From the IMG/VR virus record IMGVR_UViG_3300018080_008420, positions 1 to 48,924 of that record: a stretch of 48,924 nt of DNA; one strand, given 5' to 3'. The notes beneath the pieces are model-generated. The model saw only the letters and a list, made by a program, of their open reading frames with translations. It was not told the DNA's origin and did not search any database. Shown here in pieces: positions 17,045-23,468 of this stretch (position 1 is its first letter; the number at the start of each line of letters is the position of its first letter). The stretch comes from a virus. Both the position numbers and the translations under genes were made by a program.

Positions 17045-17850
17045 TACCAAAACCTCCCGAGCCTTTCGAGGGTTGCCGCGAGGACCCGATCGGGATCGAG
17101 CCAAGAATGAGGAAGGAGCTTTATCTCGGAGCCGGTATGGTTCGCCTCGAGGAAACGCTCCGTCTTTACCGGTCCGTACTCGGGATCCATTACCCGCCCG
17201 TTCTCGTCCGAGCTCGGGCCCGGAGCTGTCCGGTCCCATTCGTGGACGATCATAAGGAGAGGTCGACCGGCCAAGACCGCCAAATGCGCGAGGCCGGCGT
17301 CCGTCGCGATAACGACCCTCGCCGAGTGCATAGCCTCGAGAGTCGCGTCGAGGTCTCGAGGGTAATCCCAAGCCCGGAGGCAATCGACGTCGTAACTCGA
17401 CTCCTCCGCGCCAGCCGCGAAGACGTCGACGCCCTCCTCGAGGAGACGGTCGACAAGCCAAGGCCAAGCCTCCCAATTCTTCGAGGCGCCGTACTTCCGG
17501 AAGCGAGGACAAACGACGACGTCGGTCCGGATCCCGTACGTCTCGACCGGCTCCGGGACGAAGCGAGCTCGAGGAGACCTCGCCGTCGGTTTAAGGATCT
17601 CCGCCCCCGGGTACTCCCTCCGAGCTCGGCGCTCGATATCCCGTACGAAGGAGCCGTCGGTATGGTAATGGTTCCTCCGCTTCCCGTCGTCTTCCTTCCT
17701 GGCGACAGGAACGAACGAGGCCGACGGATATAACGCCTCTTGGCCGGCCTCTCCGTAAACGACCTTCTCGCCTCGGATAGCATGGACCGCCGGCACGTAC
17801 CAAAAAACCTTGATCCCAAACTCGCCGCGGAAAGGCATTACGACTTTCAT
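17044..17850 (-). CDS. GT9-like (heptosyltransferase-type) glycosyltransferase
   Basis: A 268-residue protein with start MKVVMPFRGEFG at 17850, overlapping the previous stop (ATGA). It shows a GT-B layout: an N-terminal Rossmann half, a middle CPRFRKYGASKNWEAWPWLVDRLLEEGVDVFAAGAEESS like the RNW...W..L..L element of ADP-heptose-type transferases, and the C-terminal TDAGLAHLAVLAGRPLLMI (residues 183-201), which matches the TxD(S/T)GxxHxAxAxGxPxxxI donor-site signature of GT9. It likely uses a nucleotide-heptose or similar donor. Its presence points to a host-surface- or LPS-like glycan. Confidence 0.75.
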   Translation of the reverse strand: MKVVMPFRGEFGIKVFWYVPAVHAIRGEKVVYGEAGQEALYPSASFVPVARKEDDGKRRNHYHTDGSFVRDIERRARREYPGAEILKPTARSPRARFVPEPVETYGIRTDVVVCPRFRKYGASKNWEAWPWLVDRLLEEGVDVFAAGAEESSYDVDCLRAWDYPRDLDATLEAMHSARVVIATDAGLAHLAVLAGRPLLMIVHEWDRTAPGPSSDENGRVMDPEYGPVKTERFLEANHTGSEIKLLPHSWLDPDRVLAATLERLGRFW

Positions 17851-18419
17851 AACCGGTAACCCGTAAGAGTCATCATGTCGCCGCAAACCCTCTCGAACGT
17901 CGTCCTTTGCTCCGAGGTCCAGAGCTCCCAGGAAGGAAACGACAGGAGCCGAGCCTTCGAACTCGCGTTTACCTTGATCGTCCGGATCTTGTCCCAAGCC
18001 GCCTCGTCGACTCGAGTCGCGCCGAGCTTCGTTGCGAACGCCCGGAAGACCTTGAAGTCCGTCGTTAGGTCCTCGAGTCGGAAACGACGGTTCCCGCAAA
18101 TGTCCGTCCCGAGCTTCTCGTTCCGTCCATGCCAGCGCCGGCAAGCCGCCTCGAAGAAGTCCGGCGCCTTCCTCGACATGATCGTACGAACGACCTTCCG
18201 CCCGTCCCGGACTTGGTGAATTACGCCGGCCTCCGGGAAGAGCTCCTCGAGGCGAGCCGTCATGCGCCAGAGATTCCCGTTACTCTCGACGCCGCCGAAG
18301 TCCCGGCCGATATCGTATCTCCATGATTCATGGCGGGCGACGAGATCCGTCGCGGCCGTAAGAGCTCGAGCCGACCAAGTCGTCCCGCTATGCCCGACCG
18401 CCAGGATAAAGCCTTTCAA
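17847..18419 (-). CDS. PAPS-dependent sulfotransferase, copy 2
   Basis: A 190-residue protein. I place the start at TTG (18419), giving MKGFILAVGHSGTTW, because GGGAGG lies seven bases upstream and the TTG overlaps the previous stop (TTGA). An ATG at 18434 lacks a site. The phosphosulfate loop is VGHSGTTW at residues 8-15 and the 3'-phosphate motif is HQVRDGRKVVRTI at 68-80. Residues with GNRRFRLEDLTTDF repeat those of copy 1, so the two arose by duplication and then diverged. The acceptor is unknown; two sulfotransferases suggest two sulfated positions. Confidence 0.88.
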   Translation of the reverse strand: MKGFILAVGHSGTTWSARALTAATDLVARHESWRYDIGRDFGGVESNGNLWRMTARLEELFPEAGVIHQVRDGRKVVRTIMSRKAPDFFEAACRRWHGRNEKLGTDICGNRRFRLEDLTTDFKVFRAFATKLGATRVDEAAWDKIRTIKVNASSKARLLSFPSWELWTSEQRTTFERVCGDMMTLTGYRL

Positions 18420-18619
18420 GAGTCGTCCTCCCATAGGGTATAGGAGACCTTTCCCTCGAGTCGCTCCGTATCCTCGAAGTCTTCCGTATAACGGAGGACC
18501 CATCCCTCCTCGGTATTGAGGGCGTAAACGAAACCCTTCTCGAGCTCCTCTCCGTCGAGGAAGACCTTATCGACCTCCATTGCCTCCGGATCCTTGCCGG
18601 CCCATAGCTCCGTTTTCAT
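18416..18619 (-). CDS. Small unknown protein in the glycan cassette
   Basis: A 67-residue acidic protein, MKTELWAGKDPEAMEV...KVSYTLWEDDS, with start at 18619 behind GGGGGCGG and overlapping the upstream stop (ATGA). It is mostly beta-strand-like with no cysteine pair, signal or membrane segment. No family recognised. Tight coupling to both neighbours indicates a genuine gene. Confidence 0.7.
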   Translation of the reverse strand: MKTELWAGKDPEAMEVDKVFLDGEELEKGFVYALNTEEGWVLRYTEDFEDTERLEGKVSYTLWEDDS

Positions 18620-18855
18620 TCCGCCCCCTCGAGGAAGCCGCATACGATCGCGAACGTCTCCCAAGCTTGCCGGATAATCTCCCTCGGCTCGTGATTGGGC
18701 CAAAATACGCCGGTAAATCCGGTCCGGAGGAAACGATCGAAGCTATCCCGTTCGCCGTCGCCCCAAATGATCTCGAACCTCGGCTCCGTCCGTTGCTTCT
18801 TATGCTCGGCGATTACCTTCGACGCCGCGAGGATATCCTCTTCCGTTACGCTCAT
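18616..18855 (-). CDS. Small unknown protein in the glycan cassette
   Basis: A 79-residue protein with start MSVTEEDILAASKVIAEHKK at 18855, coupled by ATGA at both ends. The N-terminal helix is followed by strands and a C-terminal helical segment (EIIRQAWETFAIVCGFLEGAE). No domain recognised. It lies between glycan-synthesis genes and may be a partner protein, but nothing in the sequence shows that. Confidence 0.7.
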   Translation of the reverse strand: MSVTEEDILAASKVIAEHKKQRTEPRFEIIWGDGERDSFDRFLRTGFTGVFWPNHEPREIIRQAWETFAIVCGFLEGAE

Positions 18856-19490
18856 ACCGCCCTCTTCTTCCATAGGATATGCGCCCAACCGGCCGACGGG
18901 TGATTGAACCGCGGCCGACCATGCCCGCAAATGAGACGAGCTCCTCGAGGAGGGCCGCTCTTCGCTTGGGCCTTGAAGCTTACGACTTGTCCCGGGACGA
19001 GGTCTTGAATCCTGTCGACGGGCCCGAGGACCTTCCGGTACCAATGATCCGACCGAACCTTGTGCTTCCGCATGATTCCGGCCGGCCCGGAGAGGAACCG
19101 TTCGAGGATCTTCTCCGTCCTCGTCCCTGGCGTGAAATGCAAGACGCCCGACGCCATTTCTTTCGGTTGGTAAAAATCGGAGAGAGCCGCGTATTCGCTC
19201 TCTAACGAGCAAAGATCCTCGAGAGACCCGACCGGTAAGGAGTCGAGGTCGACGTACGTTACGGGTCCAGAGAAGAGGCCCTCTCGGTAAAGCTCGAGCT
19301 TCGACCACCAACCCGGCCACCCGTACAGAAGAGGAACCGTCTCGACGCCGAGGATCCGCAAGCGAAGGTCCGTAAGGCAAACGAGCTCGGCGCCCGGCAA
19401 ATGCTCCCGGACGCCCCTCCAAAGGGCCCGGACCCATGCCGGACCGTATACGTCGCCTCCGCTCCGGAGAACGCAAGCGACGGTCCTCAT
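18852..19490 (-). CDS. GT-A glycosyltransferase with DxD motif (second)
   Basis: A 212-residue protein with start MRTVACVLRSGGDVYG at 19490, overlapping the previous stop (ATGA). It has the opening GT-A strand, CLTDLR, a WWSKLELYREGLFSGPVTYVDLDSLPVG segment with the metal-binding DLD at residues 81-83, and a later SDFYQPKEMASGVLHFTPG and RFNHPSAGWAHILW. The motif YxDLDSLxVG with KxELYR is common in short phage and bacterial GT-A enzymes that act on a glycan end. Donor and acceptor are unknown. It is not closely similar to the first DxD enzyme, so the two probably add different sugars. Confidence 0.75.
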   Translation of the reverse strand: MRTVACVLRSGGDVYGPAWVRALWRGVREHLPGAELVCLTDLRLRILGVETVPLLYGWPGWWSKLELYREGLFSGPVTYVDLDSLPVGSLEDLCSLESEYAALSDFYQPKEMASGVLHFTPGTRTEKILERFLSGPAGIMRKHKVRSDHWYRKVLGPVDRIQDLVPGQVVSFKAQAKSGPPRGARLICGHGRPRFNHPSAGWAHILWKKRAV

Positions 19491-20389
19491 TCGAGCGCCT
19501 CGAGGGCGTCGGCGACCGCCCATACGAAGAGCGGGACCGTTATCTCGATCCGCCCGGTTATATGGTGCCCGTCCGACGTCGGCCTCGAGCAAACGTTATT
19601 CCATGCCCGATACGAACGTCTCTCGTCGAAGTCGATCGCCAGGAAGCCGGCCGGAGCTCCTTGGTTCAAGTTCCGAGCGAGCGACAAAGCCTTGAGGAAT
19701 ACTTCGGGCATGATTACAGCCGACGCGACGTTGACAACCGTCCCGATCTCCGGGAGAGCTCTCGAGAGCGTATGGAAGTCCTCGAGGCCCGTCGTACCGA
19801 TCGCCGCTCCGTCGGCCGAAGGATGTTGGTAAATGATCTCGGCCCCGATCGCCGAGTGAATCGAGAACGGGATCCCGGCTTGCAACGCATGGAGGAGGAT
19901 CGAGCTCTCCGGCGCCTCGAGGTCGTCCCGCCGTATGAGCGCCTCTCCCAAGGCTCGACCCATGCCCCAACCCCTCCGAGCTCCTTCCCGGATCGCCTCG
20001 TTTATCTCCCGACCGGTCTCTTCCGCCATACCGAAGGAGCCGTCGACAATCCCGGCCGCGACGTCTTCCGACGTACCGCCGAATCGAGCGAGCTCGTAAT
20101 CGTGGATCGCGACCGCGGCGTTACCTGCCAGGAAGGAAACGAGACCTCGGTCCATGAGCCAGCAAAGGAGAGGGCCGAGTCCCGTCTTGACCGCATGACC
20201 GCCGAGCATAAAGAGCCGGCCCGCCCTCGAGAGGACGAACCGGTCGGCGAGCTCGAGGAGCTCCTTCGCTTGGAAGATTTGCGGGAGCGACTCCAAGAAG
20301 ACGCCGGCCTCGTCCGGAGGTTTCGCGAACCTCGAGACGTCGACCTTCGAAAGCCTGTCCGCTATGGGATACGTAAACGGCTCCGCCAT
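19487..20389 (-). CDS. Deoxyhypusine synthase-fold protein, catalytic lysine absent
   Basis: A 300-residue protein. Three stretches correspond to deoxyhypusine synthase: MLGGHAVKTGLGPLLCWLMDRG and AGNAAVAIHDYELARFGGTSED (residues 61-109), SILLHALQAGIPFSIHSAIG and EIIYQHPSADGAA (162-196), then VASAVIMPEVFLKALSLARN (221-240) with a C-terminal ITVPLFVWAVADAL. Where human deoxyhypusine synthase has WGK with the catalytic lysine, this protein has a short GHHITGR loop with no WGK. A related family exists in bacterial genomes, some members likely acting in polyamine synthesis. The phage protein may bind NAD and make or use a polyamine-like group for the cassette; that is inference. Confidence 0.7.
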   Translation of the reverse strand: MAEPFTYPIADRLSKVDVSRFAKPPDEAGVFLESLPQIFQAKELLELADRFVLSRAGRLFMLGGHAVKTGLGPLLCWLMDRGLVSFLAGNAAVAIHDYELARFGGTSEDVAAGIVDGSFGMAEETGREINEAIREGARRGWGMGRALGEALIRRDDLEAPESSILLHALQAGIPFSIHSAIGAEIIYQHPSADGAAIGTTGLEDFHTLSRALPEIGTVVNVASAVIMPEVFLKALSLARNLNQGAPAGFLAIDFDERRSYRAWNNVCSRPTSDGHHITGRIEITVPLFVWAVADALEALE

Positions 20390-20634
20390 TAGTGCGGAAC
20401 GATAAGGCCGGCGGGCGTCCGTCCCTTCGGCGCCTCTTCTTCCTCTGGCGATTTCATCTTGTCCAGCTTGAGGAGGAGCTCGGTTTGAGTCATGCGGGAG
20501 ATAACCCGAGTCTTCGCGAGCTCGAGGAGACCGAGGAAGAGGACAGGGTCGTTCATAGGACCCTCGACTTTCATTTCCCCGAGGTTGTCCATGGTAATTA
20601 GAATCGAGACCTTCGTCGCCTTACGCTTTCCCAT
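20389..20634 (-). CDS. Small unknown protein
   Basis: An 81-residue protein, start MGKRKATKVSILITMDN at 20634 with AGAGGAAAG upstream; the stop overlaps the DHS-like start by one base. It has a basic N-terminus, a beta hairpin-like stretch, and then helices (GLLELAKTRVISRMTQTELLLKLDKM). No family recognised. It may still belong to the cassette because of the TAATG coupling. Confidence 0.7.
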   Translation of the reverse strand: MGKRKATKVSILITMDNLGEMKVEGPMNDPVLFLGLLELAKTRVISRMTQTELLLKLDKMKSPEEEEAPKGRTPAGLIVPH

Positions 20635-20648
20635 GTTCTTTCCTCTGG

Positions 20649-20846
20649 CTAAGAATCCGACACTTCGGAAAAGACCGGCCCGAGGATCCGCTCCTCGACG
20701 CGTTGGGTAAGGGCCCAAGCCTCCGCCGGTTTCCAACCCGCCTCGACGAGACGGTCGTAATGCCCTTTTAAACTTCCTTGGACCTCGAGACAGTACGCGA
20801 GGAATTGCTCGAGCTTGTGGGTCGCGAGGGAAGCCTCTTCGTCCAT
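20649..20846 (-). CDS. Small helical unknown protein
   Basis: A 65-residue protein, MDEEASLATHKLEQFLAYCLEVQGSLKGH to the end, mostly alpha helix. It follows the Mu gpF-like gene by one base. No family recognised and no metal-binding pattern. The good context and acidic helix suggest a real gene. Confidence 0.65.
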   Translation of the reverse strand: MDEEASLATHKLEQFLAYCLEVQGSLKGHYDRLVEAGWKPAEAWALTQRVEERILGPVFSEVSDS

Positions 20847-20847
20847 T

Positions 20848-22035
20848 CTAACCCAATCCCTCGAGGAGGTCCCGGAGAGAGATTATCGAATTGTCTCCCT
20901 TCACTAGATCCTTGAGCGATATCTCGCCGGCCCGGAAGAGCTCCGCCTTACCCTTCCCGATTTGCCGGTTTTGGATCCATGCGGGTTGCCTCCGAAACCA
21001 CTCCTCCGCCGTCGTCCTCGAGGAGACCGAGGTTTGCTTCCCGAGGAGACCTTGCCCGCGTCGGGTCGTAATCTTCTTCCGCATATCCGCCGGCTCGAGA
21101 CCCGAGAGATCGCGGGCCTTACGGTAACCGTCCGGCGGAGGCTCGAGGCCGAACTTCTCATAATCGGGAACCGGGACCAAAGTCGACCGACAGTTTACGT
21201 GCGTTGTATCGCCAGGAACGACGATCTTCGGAGAGTCGACCGCCCATATCGTACCGTCGAGAGAGAGACAAAGAGCCGTCGTCCGATCGTCCAAGGCCGC
21301 GGAATACTGGACGCCGGCAAGAGCTCCCTTGTTCGCCCGATACGTCTCAAGGTGCGACTTCGACGAGATAAACGTTACAGCCGTTCGGACGACAGCCTCC
21401 GCGTTCCTCGTCGTCGCCTTGTAAACGCCGCCTCGGAAATCGTGAACCATGCGGCCGCCGACTTCCTTAAAGCCGGCGCTCGTTCCTCGGAGCCGCCGGG
21501 TAATCTCCGGGATCCCTTCCTCGAAGGTCATGCCCGCCCGAATCTGTCCGACGATCCGGTTATACGTTGTCGCCTCGAGGCCGGCCGCCCATTCGGCGAG
21601 TAAATGTTGCTCGCCCGCTCCGCCGAACGGGAGCGTATTCAAGATCGTCCGGACCCGAGCTTGTGTTATTGGAGTATTCCGAATGACGCCAGCCGCGGCC
21701 GTTTCGCCGAGCGACGCGACGAGCGTCCCTTGAGCGTACTCGCCTTGACTCCGGCCGACGACGGCGAGTCTGTCCCGAACCACTTTCTCCCAAGCCGGGA
21801 ACGCTTCCCGGAGACGAGCCCGTACCGTTCGTATGAGCTCCTCGGTCCGGTAGGTTTGCCACTTCTTGAGCTTCGGAGCGGTCGGGTCGATCCTTTTAAG
21901 GTCGTCGACGATTTGCGCCACTAAGGCGTTGAGGAGAACTTCGCCCTCTTTCGATATCGTCGTTCCGAGCCGTTGCAGGATAAAAAGGTTTTGAACAACC
22001 CTCCCGACAGGATCGACGCCGACCGGTCCGGCCAT
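20848..22035 (-). CDS. Mu gpF-like head morphogenesis protein
   Basis: A 395-residue minor head protein. The family core is visible at residues 244-290: YSAALDDRTTALCLSLDGTIW, then PGDTTHVNCRSTLVPV, in which D249, C256, H279 and C282 match the conserved metal- or structure-binding residues of the phage Mu gpF/SPP1 gp7 family. It works with portal and scaffold in capsid assembly and often enters the virion. It lies downstream of the portal gene as expected, but is separated from scaffold by the inserted glycan cassette. Confidence 0.9.
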   Translation of the reverse strand: MAGPVGVDPVGRVVQNLFILQRLGTTISKEGEVLLNALVAQIVDDLKRIDPTAPKLKKWQTYRTEELIRTVRARLREAFPAWEKVVRDRLAVVGRSQGEYAQGTLVASLGETAAAGVIRNTPITQARVRTILNTLPFGGAGEQHLLAEWAAGLEATTYNRIVGQIRAGMTFEEGIPEITRRLRGTSAGFKEVGGRMVHDFRGGVYKATTRNAEAVVRTAVTFISSKSHLETYRANKGALAGVQYSAALDDRTTALCLSLDGTIWAVDSPKIVVPGDTTHVNCRSTLVPVPDYEKFGLEPPPDGYRKARDLSGLEPADMRKKITTRRGQGLLGKQTSVSSRTTAEEWFRRQPAWIQNRQIGKGKAELFRAGEISLKDLVKGDNSIISLRDLLEGLG

Positions 22036-22038
22036 GGG

Positions 22039-22647
22039 TTAACCCTCGAGCTCCGCGAGCTTCTTCTTCGCGGCCTTGAGGACGGTAATCCTCCCGCCCT
22101 CTTTGTTCGGGTTCCTCGGCTCATGCTCGAGGATCGCTTTGATCGCCGCGACACTCGAGGAGCTCTTGATATACTTCCCGATCGTCGTCGCCGCGGTCGC
22201 GTATACGTCGGCCGGCGACGGGATCGACTCCTCGGCCCCGCCTTGTCCGTCCGCGGGAGGAGTCTCTTTCGGCTTCGCCGCTCTCCTCTTCCGAGGTTTC
22301 GCCTCGGCCTTCGGCTTCTCCGCCGGAGGCTCGGGTTTCTTCTCCTCCGGAGGAAGAGGAGCCGGAGCTCCTTCGGGCGCCGCCTTGACCCCTTCGCCCG
22401 TTAGGAGCCAGTACGCCGCGACTCCCAAATGCTCGGCCGCGATCCGGAGCCAATAGTTCGGAGGCCGGCCGCGGCCCTCGAGCCAGCGCCGGAGCGTCTT
22501 CCTTGTCGAGTGTACGCCTCGGACGCCTTGCCCCCTGGCGTACTCGTTGAGCGCCTCGACCTTCTCGTCGAAGTTCTTGCCGGTCGGAGCCCCCTCGATT
22601 GCCTCTCGAAGCCTCTCGCCGATTGTCGTTACAGCGTCGTCCATCAT
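22039..22647 (-). CDS. Helix-turn-helix-type protein with low-complexity linker
   Basis: A 202-residue protein. Residues about 47-86 (STRKTLRRWLEGRGRPPNYWLRIAAEHLGVAAYWLLTGEG) resemble the end of phage XRE/CI-type helix-turn-helix domains, in which a helix pair is followed by LGVxxxWLLxGEG. A Pro/Ala/Lys/Glu-rich linker covers 90-135, and a short C-terminal domain follows (ADVYATAATTIGKYIKSSSSVAAIKAIL). A repressor-type role is possible, but its place among head genes is odd. The start overlaps the previous stop (ATGATG); either ATG could be used, with AGGAGG just upstream. Confidence 0.6.
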   Translation of the reverse strand: MMDDAVTTIGERLREAIEGAPTGKNFDEKVEALNEYARGQGVRGVHSTRKTLRRWLEGRGRPPNYWLRIAAEHLGVAAYWLLTGEGVKAAPEGAPAPLPPEEKKPEPPAEKPKAEAKPRKRRAAKPKETPPADGQGGAEESIPSPADVYATAATTIGKYIKSSSSVAAIKAILEHEPRNPNKEGGRITVLKAAKKKLAELEG

Positions 22648-22877
22648 ACCTCCTCGTATGCCTTTCTAAAGCCTTCGTCGTCCATGAGGGAGACCGCGTC
22701 TCCTCGGATAAGGACCCAATTCCCGCGGTACCCTACCGACGACCCGAGCCCGGTCTCGACGATAAAAGACCCGTTGCCGAGCTCTCGTACGATCCCGAGC
22801 TCCTCAAGCTCCTCGGTCGAGTCTTCGCCAAGCCGGGCCGCTTGGATCTCCTCTCTCTTCTCCGCGAACTTCCTCAA
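22644..22877 (-). CDS. Small unknown protein
   Basis: A 77-residue protein starting at TTG (22877) behind AGGAGG, six bases away. An N-terminal helix (KFAEKREEIQAARLGEDSTEELEEL) precedes a beta-rich part (NGSFIVETGLGSSVGYRGNWVLIRGD). No family recognised. The stop overlaps the helix-turn-helix gene start. Confidence 0.7.
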   Translation of the reverse strand: MRKFAEKREEIQAARLGEDSTEELEELGIVRELGNGSFIVETGLGSSVGYRGNWVLIRGDAVSLMDDEGFRKAYEEV

Positions 22878-22899
22878 GGGCGCCTCCTCTGGCTAGGGA

Positions 22900-23049
22900 T
22901 TACTTCCTTCTCCGCGACCTCTTCGCTTGCTTCCGGGCTCTCTTCTTCTTCTTCTTCGCCTTCGGGCTCAAATGCTTATGGAAGAACCGCGTCCCTCCCT
23001 CATGGTCGAGAACCGTTTTCCCGTCGATCTTCTTCGTCCTCTGGCGCAT
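22900..23049 (-). CDS. Very basic 49-residue protein
   Basis: A short gene with start ATG at 23049, behind a run of six G about eight bases away, and stop TAA at 22900. It begins MRQRTKKIDGKTVLDHEGG and ends with a tail of Lys and Arg covering nearly all of residues 30-49, including five consecutive Lys. Neutral to basic overall, unlike its acidic neighbours. It could bind nucleic acid or package-related DNA; nothing in the sequence shows which. The gap it fills would otherwise be about 200 bases. Confidence 0.65.
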   Translation of the reverse strand: MRQRTKKIDGKTVLDHEGGTRFFHKHLSPKAKKKKKRARKQAKRSRRRK

Positions 23050-23078
23050 TGAAACATCCCCCCGAGAGGTCGTTCCGG

Positions 23079-23468
23079 TTACGTATGTGTATCAAGGGCG
23101 TTCGCCTTGACCCGGAGCGTATGAGCGTCCCGGGTCCAGCGTGTACCCTCCGGCGTTTCCTTGTGAGTGTCGGTCGGGACCAAGACCGAGAAGACCTTAT
23201 CGCCGGCCTCGTCCGTCTCGATCGCCGAGATCGTTCCCGAGATCCTATGCGGAGAGTACCCGACCTTTACCGCGGCTCCGACCTCCCAAGTCGGCCGGGT
23301 TACGCTCTCGAGATCCGACTCCTCGGCGAGAGAGTACGACCAACCGCTCGCGGCCTTGCCGTTCTTCCAATAGACGAGCCAGCGAGGACCGACCAAGGCC
23401 GGCGCCTTGTCGATTACGATTACCGAGTTTCCGCCATACGTCGCCCGGTCCCCGATACGGACGCTCAT
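23079..23468 (-). CDS. Unknown head-region protein
   Basis: A 129-residue protein, start MSVRIGDRATYGGNSVIVID at 23468 overlapping the portal stop (ATGA). It is beta-rich with no cysteines, signal or membrane segment (GDRATYGGNSVIVIDKAPAL..., WEVGAAVKVGYSPHRISGTISAIE). Its place immediately after the portal gene suggests a virion or assembly role. No family recognised. Confidence 0.7.
   Translation of the reverse strand: MSVRIGDRATYGGNSVIVIDKAPALVGPRWLVYWKNGKAASGWSYSLAEESDLESVTRPTWEVGAAVKVGYSPHRISGTISAIETDEAGDKVFSVLVPTDTHKETPEGTRWTRDAHTLRVKANALDTHT

Noticed and set aside
19436-20392. Plus-strand open frame of 318 residues opposite the DHS-like gene
   Set aside because: Mirror frame of a gene with clear family motifs; composition is Arg/Glu-rich and unlike real proteins here.
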